Assembly (NCBI GenBank): GCA_964036275.1
Contig: OZ038434.1
Span: forward strand, 1,014,560 to 1,078,559
Length of the DNA stretch: 64,000 bases
Direction: 5' to 3'
Origin: Litoditis marina
Lineage: Eukaryota; Nematoda; Chromadorea; Rhabditida; Rhabditidae
In this document: piece after piece, positions 23,797 through 33,374 of the stretch
How positions within the stretch are numbered: position 1 is the stretch's first letter
How the letters are laid out: each line of letters opens with the position of its first letter
Position numbers and translations under genes: made by a program
The notes under the pieces: model-generated
What the model was told of the DNA's origin: nothing
What the model saw: only the letters and a program-made list of their open reading frames with translations
The model's database searches: none

Positions 23797-23958
23797 ATTT
23801 GTTATATGGATATTGTTAGTTTGTTACGTCCACATACAAAAACACTTGTTAACATATATTTATTAAGATAAGAGCTAATAACATAAAATGGTGTCCTCTT
23901 TTATAGAGGCTTATCATATGGCGTGATAAACAGTAGTCGCGTGATGGTGCATTGAACG
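23790..23958 (-). repeat. 5' LTR of the gypsy-type element
   Basis: Copy of the repeat at 21378-21547, differing by what appears to be one T in a short T run, which implies a recent insertion. The 4-bp duplication ACAT follows directly at 23959. Confidence 0.8.
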
Positions 23959-24141
23959 ACATTACATTCTCCATGTATCTCTAATCTTCGCGATTAGCAT
24001 TGGTTGCTTTTGTCCTTCATTTGTCTATACACATTCGTTCATTTGTCACTATCAAGTTTCCGTTAGTTGGTATTTGTCAATTTCTTACCGAACCAACCAG
24101 AAACCAACACGAAACCGAACCAAATATGTTGCAGTTGTGTA

Positions 24142-27100
24142 ATGATTTCCTCCCGTCTGGTTCCCCGCTCAGCGGTGTCGACTTCGGTGCGCAGCATGTT
24201 GTCCGGCGGTTCGGACAAGACGCGTCACGATGTGGAGGGACGGGCCCCTCCCCCGGTCACACTCCTCAGCGAACATGAACTCGCACTCAAGGATACTGGT
24301 TAGTCATTTTCAACGAAAAATACAAGCCCTGACCATTGCAAGACATGTAAATGTGGCAGAATATTCTCTTTAAAGTCTCTAATTTGGTGAAAAGGAGTAA
24401 TTTTACAGTGAAGCGATTCTCAAACAATGTTGTGAAGCCATTGGTTCGTGAAATGGACGAGAAGAGTCAAATGCACCAAAGTGTCATCACAGGAACCTTC
24501 GAGAACGGGGTTAGTTCAGCTGTGTCAGTGTCTTTCTTTTTACATTCACTCTCCAGTGATGACGAAAAAGAGAATATATAGCTCTGTATCTGTATGGCAG
24601 GTGTTTAGTTTACATATTGTTGATGTTTGTTGTAGAGGTATCGAACATTCACGAATGTTATAAGTTGTGTTCTGTTACAGTTCATGGGAATCGAAGTCCC
24701 GGAAACGTACGGGGGACCGGAATCTCTATTTTTTGATTCTGTCCTGGTCATCGAGGAACTCGCTAAGGTGAGCTAGTTGTTACTTGTTCGGTTGATCTTT
24801 TTACTGTTTCAACGTCATCACTTCGGATATGTATACTGTGGTGGTAGAAACCCGGAAAATCTTCCAAAATGTGTTCGGTTGACTATTTGAAATGCTGTGA
24901 TCTTTGCACATATTCAAGCTGTTCAATCTGATTCGACTGCATTCATAAAAATTTGCTCGACAGTATAACTTGAGTTTAGGTGGATCCATCTGTGTCTGTG
25001 TTTGTCGATGTGCAAAACACGCTGGTAATTCCGCTCATTCTTCAACTGGGAACTGAGGAACAGAAACAGAAATATCTCACCAAAGCCTGTTCGGAATGGG
25101 TACGTGAAAAAGTGGAACATTCTCCCATTTGGTTCTGTATGTTTTTATCGTAGAATTCGTTTTAGGATCTCAGATCACCTTATTTGGTGTGGGTAATGGG
25201 TTTGCACAATGAACCGGCGGTTTATACATGCAACCAAAATGCAACCAGGTCACACTCAATTCTTGGACATTTTTCTGTTTTAAAGCAGTTTGATTGCGTT
25301 TGGAAAGCAACCGAACTGTCTTTACACATGCAACCAGGTTGCGTCCTGGTTGCATACAACCCGGTTGCTTGTGTTATTGGCCTAAACCTCGCTATTCGAA
25401 GTGATGTCACGAAACAAAGTTTGATTTCAAATACGAACAATGAAGAGCATTCAAAGTGGAAGATTATGTGGCCAGATTGATACTTTGTTCTTTGCCCGAG
25501 AACAGGAAAATAATCTTTCACTGTTTTCCAAAATGGCTAGTCTTGTATCTCTAACGAATTTGAACCGCCTTCTTCGATTTCGTTCACAGCCGGCTACTAC
25601 CTACTACCACACCTCGACAGCCATACGTATATTCCCTAACGTACCCGAGTAAATACAAATTAGTGAACGGTTCCGCGAAATTACATATCTATGATAAGTT
25701 TTTAATTTTCTCAAGAAAATGACGCAACCTGACATGATCGAACTAGATGAATAAGTTCCTGGGTAGACTGAAGTCAGGTGGCTAGTATAGGGTTCGCTAT
25801 TTTAAAAGTAGGCCTATACGACGTGTGTGTTTCTCCATCCCGCTGTGTTTGTATTTGATCCATAATCGTGAAAAACTGCGTGTTTTATTTAGATCAAACT
25901 GTAATCATGATTCGGTCACTCTCATTTATGATAAGTTTGTACATTTTCTAAGGAAAATGACGCAATGACACAATCGAAGTGCAAATAAGGTTGATTTCCC
26001 TCTCTACTTTCTCCATCTGATCTATCCTATGTGACACTTCAATTGAGTGACAATGTCTGTTTATAGGTGGGAGCGTTCTGTCTGTCCGAGTCTGGCTCTG
26101 GTTCGGATGCATTTGCATTGAAAACAAAGGCGAAGCGGGATGGAGATGATTTCCTCATCACCGGCTCCAAGATGTGGATCACGAATGCCGGACACGCTAG
26201 CTTCTTCTTGGTAAAATAATCCAGTAAAGTTGTCTTATAAGCCACAAAAAAATCGAAAAACTGTCTTCTTTTTAGCCGAAAACGATAAAAATTTTCTATT
26301 TTTGATGCAACATTAAAATAAATTTCTCAGCTGTTTAGGTTCTGATTGGTCTGTCAATATTACAAAATACGGTACGAGTACAAGAACTAATTGAACATGC
26401 TCATTTTGATTTGTTTGCAGGTGTTCGCCAACGCGGAACCCGAAAAGGGCTACAAGGGAATCACTTGTTTCTTGGTCGATCGAAATCAGGAGGGAGTCTC
26501 TGTGGGAAAGAAGGCATGTGGCACATTTATAATCATTTATCGTCTCACTTCTCTGGTTTTGATATATTATGGACCCGACTATCATCTGCAAAAGACATGT
26601 TTTCCACGATAGCGTGATCCGAATATTTAACACCATGGAGGTCAGATGATGTATGTTCATAATTCTTGCCACTTCCAGCAGAGGAAGCTGCAAATTAAAC
26701 GACTATATTAGTATTTGTAGGCAAATTATATATGAACTACAAAGTTTTGAAAAGTGACTATATATGCTAATTGTTTGTTTGTTCTTTATGAACAGTGTTA
26801 CAGGAAGATAAACTGGGAATTCGTGCGTCTTCCACCTGCCCCGTTGACTTTGACAGTGTTCGAGTGCCAAAGAGCGCGATCCTGGGAGAGTATGGCAAAG
26901 GTGCGTATTGATTTTATCGGTATTTCTTTTTGACAACGATTGTATTCCGTACATGCAAACACAGTGATTTGCATCCATGCGCGCGTTTTCATAAAGTTTC
27001 TAAAAAAAGTCGTGCTCTGGTAGTTCCTCAACTTCTCAGATGAATGGACTATTGATTTAGTATCCGTTTTTGGTTTTTATCACGTACATTTAGGAATTAG

Positions 27101-28538
27101 AAATATTTGCGCTTTAGTTAATTTCTATCGATTATGTATTGAGTAGCGTTGTCAAAACATCAGGAAATTTCGTCCGGGTTGTTCAGGCTACAAATACGCG
27201 ATCGAGTGTTTGAATGCTGGGCGAATTGGCATTGGAGCACAAATGTTGGGATTGGCGCAGGGTTGCTTCGATAATACCATTCCCTATCTGCAGGAGAGGA
27301 AGCAGTTCGGATCCAGATTGATGGATTTCCAGGTGATCGTCGTTTCGATCGGGCATAATCATTCTTCTCTTCGTTCGTTGTGGTACTCCTTAAAGAAGGG
27401 CGTAATTTAATTATCATTCTTGTTCAAAGCTGAAATAGATCAATAGGAATAATTATGCCGTTTTCCTGTGTTGTCTTTTCCATTGGCCGGGAAATCAGTA
27501 TGTTTTGGTATCGATGTTGCCTTTTCACTTGTTTTATTCATTACAGGGAATGCAACATCAAATCGCGCAGGCTGGTATGGAGATTGAAGCCACTCGATTG
27601 CTGGTCTACAATGCTGCTAGAATGAAGGTATACTTTCTGTTTTGTCTGTCGGATTGTTAATTGATTACGCCTCTAGTCTCTCGGTGAAATACAATTTTTT
27701 CATTCAGTCGAGTAGTTATTGAATCAAAAAGAGTCAGATTCTTGAACAGGATCGACAAGTATGGAATTTAACTGATTAAATAGAATTGCGAAGTTTCGTC
27801 AAGTGAAAAGGTCAAAGGGTAGACGAATGGTTATTTTTCATTTTGTTTTTGCAGGATAATGGAATCAACTTTGTCAAGCAGGCGGCAATGGCCAAACTAT
27901 TCTCCTCTCAGGTAAAATTCTATATTTTGTAGCTCGAAGGCTGCACTCGTGAATCGGATGAACAGTTTATGTTCATCACGAGTGTTCCCAATTGAGCGTT
28001 GTCCTCATTTCTCTTTTATAAACTTATTGAAATATGTTTAAGGTCGCAACCACAACGACATCAAAATGTGTTGAATGGTTGGGCGGAGTTGGTTTCACGA
28101 AGGAGTTCCCCGTTGAGAAGTACTACAGAGACGCCAAAATAGGTGGGTGGTAAATGTATTCACGATCATGTTATTACGCAGTAGTTCAAAGTATGAATAC
28201 TTTTTAGTAGAATCATCTAAACGAACAAAAATCATGCGAGCTCAGAACTGTGTCTCGACTAGGTATGGTTTATCGCTTGTACATAGAAAATATAGGGTCA
28301 TATTTTCTCTCTTTATTTTGTGTAAAGTAAAGTCTTTGAAGCCTTCTCCGGTTATTCAAATTTCACTGCTTCCCGGTCAATCAACTGTTAACAGTGTCAT
28401 TTTCCTATGAAAATTGATTGATTCTCTTAATTCAAGCAGTATTGACAACTTTCAGGAACAATCTATGAAGGAACATCGAACATTCAATTGAATACCATTG
28501 CGAAGCTCATTGATTCGGAATACAAGAACATGGCCTAA
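24142..28538 (+). CDS. short/branched-chain acyl-CoA dehydrogenase, mitochondrial (ACADSB-like)
   Basis: Twelve exons (24142-24298, 24409-24509, 24681-24767, 24980-25099, 26067-26210, 26421-26513, 26804-26900, 27187-27332, 27547-27627, 27855-27911, 28043-28142, 28456-28538) give 421 aa, close to the usual ACADSB length. The enzyme is a mitochondrial matrix flavoprotein that oxidises 2-methylbutyryl- and related acyl-CoAs, passing electrons to ETF in isoleucine and fatty-acid breakdown. Seen: an Arg/Ser-rich presequence; [17 protein letters not shown] (family signature, ~residues 160-175); [35 protein letters not shown]; and [18 protein letters not shown] with the catalytic Glu in YEG. The donor after 26513 is GC (AAG|GCATGT), a GC-AG intron. 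A TTGCAG acceptor ends 7 bases before the ATG. A rearranged LTR element ends 184 bp upstream. Confidence 0.93.
25218..25383. repeat. MITE remnant with CAACCAGGTTG-type words
   Basis: Within intron 4 of the acyl-CoA dehydrogenase gene, words such as ATGCAACCAGGTTG, GCAACCAAAATGCAACC and CCCGGTTGCTTGTGTTATTGGCC match the ends and interior of the element at 12307-12633. Its left end is not clear. Confidence 0.55.
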
Positions 28539-29608
28539 TTTCTGTTGTTATTAGGTTTTAGTTTTTCAGTTGTAGTTTCTTTTGGTCTTCCGTAGCTGAT
28601 TCCTATGTTTTTGGGTCCAATTTCAATGTGAAAAACCATAGATTTTTATGTGCTGCGATACGGTTACAAATTGCAAATTATGACTGTATCATTATGCAAT
28701 GAATATTTCATCGTTTATTATGCTTGATTTATTCGGCTCAGTTGGTGTTGTTTTCTATTTCAGTACTGGAGGTTTTTCGGTTTGGAGAACTTTGTAGTGT
28801 GTATGTAGCGCGCCAATTCGGTCCATACAGTTTTCTGGTTTTCTGTGATCTCAAGTGCGCTCCACTGTTAAACTGGTTAGCATTGGGTCAAGTGACCAAA
28901 AATTTCGCCAATAAAATTTTCGATTACGCGACAAATCACGGCATGTTCAAAGGTGCATTGAAAACCGCCGGGCGGCTGCACGACCGCAACGCGTCTCTGG
29001 TGCGTTGCGGCTCGAAATTCAAGTCAATTCGACGAAAGGCTCCAGAATCATTCAAAACACGAATAAAAATAGAGTTATAATGCAAACTTTCATAATATTT
29101 TGTCGCATAGTTCTTGGCAAACGACTGAAACTTATTAAAGCAACCAAACTTTTTTTATCACATACAAAAACATCAATAAAACCAAATTTTTAACAAGAGA
29201 TAATTTCTTCTTCGGGTCACTGGCAGTGAGACTGATGATCGAATCCCTTCATTTTGGGTTAGTCCTTCTCCTCCAACGCTTCCGATACTGGAATTGTAGT
29301 TTGATATATTTTTTCGAATAAAAAATGTAACGTGTATCACCGAACTCTTTTTGCAAACGATTTCGATTGAGCCTATTTATATTAGCGAAAGTAAAATGTT
29401 ATAGTAAATATAGACCACAACGCACAAACACAGATTTTCTTCAATTTATTAGAGAGAAAACCGTAACATGTTGCTAATTGGCGTAAACCGGATACTCAAT
29501 TTCACAATAGCCTTATAGTTTTCAATAATAACGAGCAATTAGGCAAGTGTTTACCTACGTAAGAACTAAGAAAACAATGGTACCAATATAACTACCTCTG
29601 TACATATC

Positions 29609-29691
29609 CTAGGTTTTCTCTTTTTCCAGCATTCGGGCTGGGGAATTCAGATAGACGCTGGTGAGGATATCAACGAACATTTGACGAGGAT
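29609..29691 (-). CDS. candidate terminal exon of an unidentified minus-strand gene
   Basis: The minus strand shows TTTTTCAG followed by a frame reading DPRQMFVDILTSVYLNS then PARMLEKEKT and a TAG stop. The composition is protein-like and the acceptor is good. Upstream exons should lie between 29700 and 31000; a possible short first exon (ATGCTTACTTATAAG|GTAAGT) is seen near 30815-30829, but no exon connecting the two was found. Not recognised. Confidence 0.35.
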
Positions 29692-30284
29692 CTGAAAAAG
29701 ATAATTTGATTCACATCGCAATGGAGGAGTGGGAAGATCCGAAATATATATATAAACAATGATGAAATATTCATTCATTCATTCGAAGAAAACGAACGAA
29801 ATTCGGAATATTATATATAAAAAAACGTTAGATAACAATAAGGAGAGAACTAGCTCGTTTCTATAGTTGATTTTAAGAGTACACTATCTTGTTATTATGC
29901 GAAATGTATATTGAAACGGACATTTTTCTCTATTTTCAACTTTTCTTCTTTTCAATTGTGAAATTTATCGCTGAAATCTCATTTTATACTACAATAGCTA
30001 ATACAAAGCTTGAATGAAGGTCCAGGAATGATTAGGATACAATTATTCTAGAAAATGAAGTTAATTGCATAATAAATAACAAAAATACAGCGAGTGTTCG
30101 AGATTTTGATTAGAGAGGCTGCCGCGCCGCGACCGCTTTGCTTTCGCTACAAAAGCACATCCCTGCGCTTCCAACTGCGCTGGAACTTTGCCAGGTAGCT
30201 GGGCGCTCGGGCAGACGTGAGCGAAATTTCTAATGAGCGCAGCGCCCGTTTTTCTGCGTTTGTACATGCCGTGAAATCCCTTCC

Positions 30285-30725
30285 GCGTTGCGGTCGGACA
30301 ATTCCCCCCTCTCTCGGACAACTCCCCCCTCAACCTATTTTAGACTATTTATGGTTATTTTTTGAAGTAAACTTATCTTATTCAAGAAGATATAGTTCAT
30401 AAAAGCTCTATAAGATGACAAGCATTCGCGTAACTAATGTAGTCATTATTAATAGCCGAAAATGACATAAAACAGTCATTACCCGAAATCCACTGAACAA
30501 CGTAAGTTTTTAACCTCAATTTAAAGATAAATGTGAAGTTTTGGCGTTGAAAATCTTCATATACATGCTTACTAACAGGAGGAGTCGGAATGTAATCAAA
30601 TTCGAAGCATGTTCGATAAACAGCCAGATTTTTAGAGAAAAATTAGAGGGGGGAGTTGTCCGCGCAGAGGGGGGAATTGTCCGACCGCAACGCGGCGGGG
30701 GGGATTTGTCCGTAAACCAAAATTT
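30285..30725. repeat. 441-bp element with G-tract inverted ends and 8-bp duplication
   Basis: The left part carries CGGTCGGACAATTCCCCCC and CGGACAACTCCCCCC; the right part carries the complements GGGGGGAGTTGTCCG, GGGGGGAATTGTCCGACCG and GGGGGGATTTGTCCG. TCCCTTCC lies on both sides (30277-30284 and 30726-30733), a probable 8-bp target duplication. No coding capacity. Relatives are at 36669-37012 and 62361-62659. Confidence 0.7.
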
Positions 30726-31084
30726 TCCCTTCCACCATCTATTTTTCTACTCTGAAACCTGGCTGTTTTCGTTAATAATCGAACATGCTGTGAATCTGAT
30801 AACATTCTGACTTACCTTATAAGTAAGCATCTATATGAAGATTTTTTTTGTCGCGTAATCCATGGCAAGTGACCAAAATTTCGAATATTTCGGTTTGGTT
30901 TTTTCACATAAGTTGTTAATAGTTCTCATCTATGTGCATTTCACATAAAAACTTCTTCTCAACCTAGACCAATGAATTGTCTCGCTCATGTGTTGATTTA
31001 CATTAATATGCAGGTACCTGGTATTATCTAGGTATTCGTACAGCAAATCTCAAACTTCCGTTATATTATTTTTTCTAGGTGAAT

Positions 31085-32548
31085 ATGGCTCGTCAGAAGC
31101 AACTTCCGAAGATGAAGCAAACAGCTCGAAAATCTATCAATCAGCCGCAGAGTCTGAAGCAATTGCAGACAAAGAGAGCGGATGTTTCAGCTAGGAAGAA
31201 AGCTGCTGATGCGGGCGGTGTCATCAAACGCGCCCCAACGGGTAGGTCATACTCAACCGGCAAACGTGACGGGAGCATTGACTTTGTTCCGCGCTGTTTC
31301 TTTGGATTTGGTTTCAGAAAATGAAAGATCAAACTTATGATAACATGACTACAAATGGCCGATCTCTGGTTATTCCATACGTTAATAGAAATATTTTATG
31401 TAATTTTACACCCAAGTCAAGATTTGGTCTCTAGATTTCAAAGGCGATGTGTGGTGAATGAAATATATATTCATACCGAAGAAAGAAATAATCTTTGGTG
31501 TGAACTTAGTGCGTATTTCAGTCCGTGGTGAGGGAGCTCTTCGTGAGATTCGTCGGCTTCAGAAGTCTGTGATGACCATCATTCCCAGATTGCCCTTTCA
31601 ACGCCTCGTTCGACAGATTTGCAATGATCTAAATGTGAGGCACTTTGCTTCAATCCCAACAGAAGAAAGTCAATAGCGATCCACTCACATACTATAAACT
31701 TAGCTAAACAATCAGAACATTCAAAGTCGGCTGTTTTTTTAACCAACTCTTGGAAAATTCAGATTTTTGTCGCAAAAATGAGTAGTTGCGGATAACAAAA
31801 AGCTTGATAAACTAGTTTGGACGCTTATCGTTTTGCTCGCCTTTGACCCTGTACCACGGCAATATTTAACGTTCTGTAAGTGACTCAAAAAATAATAATT
31901 GGGTAGCGTAGAAACTTGAACTTTGGTGAAGACTCGGCAAGGTAAAGTATACATTTTGCATACTGTTGGATCAACTTATTCTCTCATCTTTCCATTCCGG
32001 GAATCCGTAACTTGGTTAATGTTTAAGTGGAATACTGTGCGAAAAATCGACAACCCCTTTTTCGTTATATTTTTTTGTTATAAACATATCAATGTTTTCA
32101 GATTGGTTCCACCGAATATCGCTGGCAATCTTTGGCGATTTCTGCTCTTCAAGTAAGTGAATGTTTTGGTTTGTAATAATGCTGTCATCTCGATCGAGAC
32201 CTAAGAAAAAGCAACATCGATGCGCTACTAGCCGTTTTCCGTTTATCACCACGCAAAGGCATAAGTAAGCATAAGATTTGCCGTGCAGGTTCAAATGATC
32301 TACGAATAAATAACGTGTACTCCTATGATTTAGGTTTATGTCTTACAAACTCATGATAAGAAACTGAGGGGATTGGTTCATTGTTTGCATTCGTATAGGA
32401 GCAATGATTACAGGAAGCTGCTGAGGTGTATTTGACGTGTCTTTTCGAGGATACTAATCTGGCTGCAATCCACGCCAGACGTGTCACCATCATGCCGCGT
32501 GACATGGAGTTGGTGCTCAGAATTCGCGGGGACCGTTTCAGGAGATAG
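31085..32548 (+). CDS. centromeric histone H3 variant (CENP-A type)
   Basis: Four exons (31085-31241, 31522-31634, 32102-32152, 32414-32548) give 151 aa. The histone fold is complete: [12 protein letters not shown] (alpha-N), [17 protein letters not shown] (alpha 1), [20 protein letters not shown] (alpha 2), then [19 protein letters not shown] (alpha 3). CENP-A hallmarks are a loop 1 (IGSTEYRWQ) longer than in canonical H3, the Trp before alpha 2, and loss of the canonical tail and alpha-N/loop residues. It replaces H3 in centromeric nucleosomes and seeds kinetochore assembly. Unlike replication-type H3 genes, it has introns. The tail keeps KQTARKS, the residue 4-10 motif of H3, shifted 8 residues by an insertion after MARQKQ. 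A TTTTCTAG acceptor ends 6 bases before the ATG. Confidence 0.88.
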
Positions 32549-33374
32549 GTAGACAACGTGTGTGGCGGGTTTTGTCTGTTTCGGGCTTCCGTCAGCCTAA
32601 TTATATCTTCTACACTTTCCCCCAGATTCTCGCCAATACGTTTTACCCATGTTATGTTTGCTTTCAGGTCTCAGGGTTTCTCAAGCAATATTCAAATCAA
32701 ACAACAAAAATTGATTTCAAATATGGAAAACATTTACGTGTTTTCTTCCGATGACAACGGGTTTCCATTTTAAAGAGTAGTTCCTAGTGTCATGGTCGGT
32801 TGAGTTCATATTTAGTTGAAACGCTAGTTTTTTGTTATTGTTGACGTTCAGTAACTGGAAGTTCAGATAAAAGTTCAAACCGAAGAGTAAAGGATAGTAG
32901 TTATCTGCAGAAAAGTGATTCTTCAATTGAAAAATTTATCTCGAATCGTTCCTCTACTCCAGACTCGATGACTCTATGAATTTTCATATGCCCTCTTGAA
33001 TAATCTCAAGCAGTTTGTGTTGTTTTGTTTAGTACCAAGTTGGTTCGCTAGGGTATCATATTGTGTCAAAACGGGAATATTTGTTTTACGCGCCATTTGG
33101 ATATATCTCGTTGTTTATGATGTTGCCTTGTTTCTTATATGTTTAGCCCATTTTATACTTGTTCTTTAGTCAATGTTTGGTTGATTTGTTCATAAAAAGT
33201 TGAATATGCGGTTGAGTTTGGCCCCTTCTGAAAGGTTATTAGCATTCAATATCTCTTCAATTGGAATATCAAAGGTCATCGTATGAAAAGTGTGAGATGA
33301 GTGCGTGTACTATTGTTTTTCTTTCATTTTCGAGTTCTCTGTTCATAATTCGGTCTAGTTATTAGGTGAATGTT

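Larger units (their letters stand above)
21378..23958 (-). mobile_element. rearranged Ty3/gypsy-type LTR element without reverse transcriptase
   Basis: Two near-identical direct repeats (170 and 169 bp) bound a 2.2-kb interior and are flanked by ACAT on both sides (21374-21377 and 23959-23962), a 4-bp target duplication typical of Ty3/gypsy integration. Read on the minus strand, a TGG-starting primer-binding site follows the 5' LTR and a purine-rich GGACGGCGAGGA precedes the 3' LTR. The order of genes is integrase and then a gag-like ORF; protease, reverse transcriptase and RNase H are missing. The element lies 184 bp upstream of the acyl-CoA dehydrogenase start codon, in the opposite orientation. 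Confidence 0.8.
28539..31070. other. intergenic region between acyl-CoA dehydrogenase and CENP-A genes
   Basis: Contains one candidate minus-strand terminal exon (29609-29691) and a G-tract-ended element (30285-30725). The 118-codon frame at 28724-29080 has no splice or family support. Sequence near 28895 (TGACCAAAAATTTCG) recurs near 30873, so part of this frame is repeat-derived. Confidence 0.45.

Noticed and set aside
28724..29080. 118-codon frame after the acyl-CoA dehydrogenase gene
   Set aside because: No ATG-proximal splice signal, no recognised motif, and part of it (near 28895) recurs at 30873 as repeat sequence.
30110..30330. GC-rich stretch considered as a tRNA or tRNA-derived SINE
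   Set aside because: No cloverleaf or A/B box pair could be laid out by eye.
30061..30333. 90-codon minus-strand frame with Ala/Lys/Arg-rich text
   Set aside because: It runs into the end of the G-tract element and has no splice partners; probably repeat-derived.
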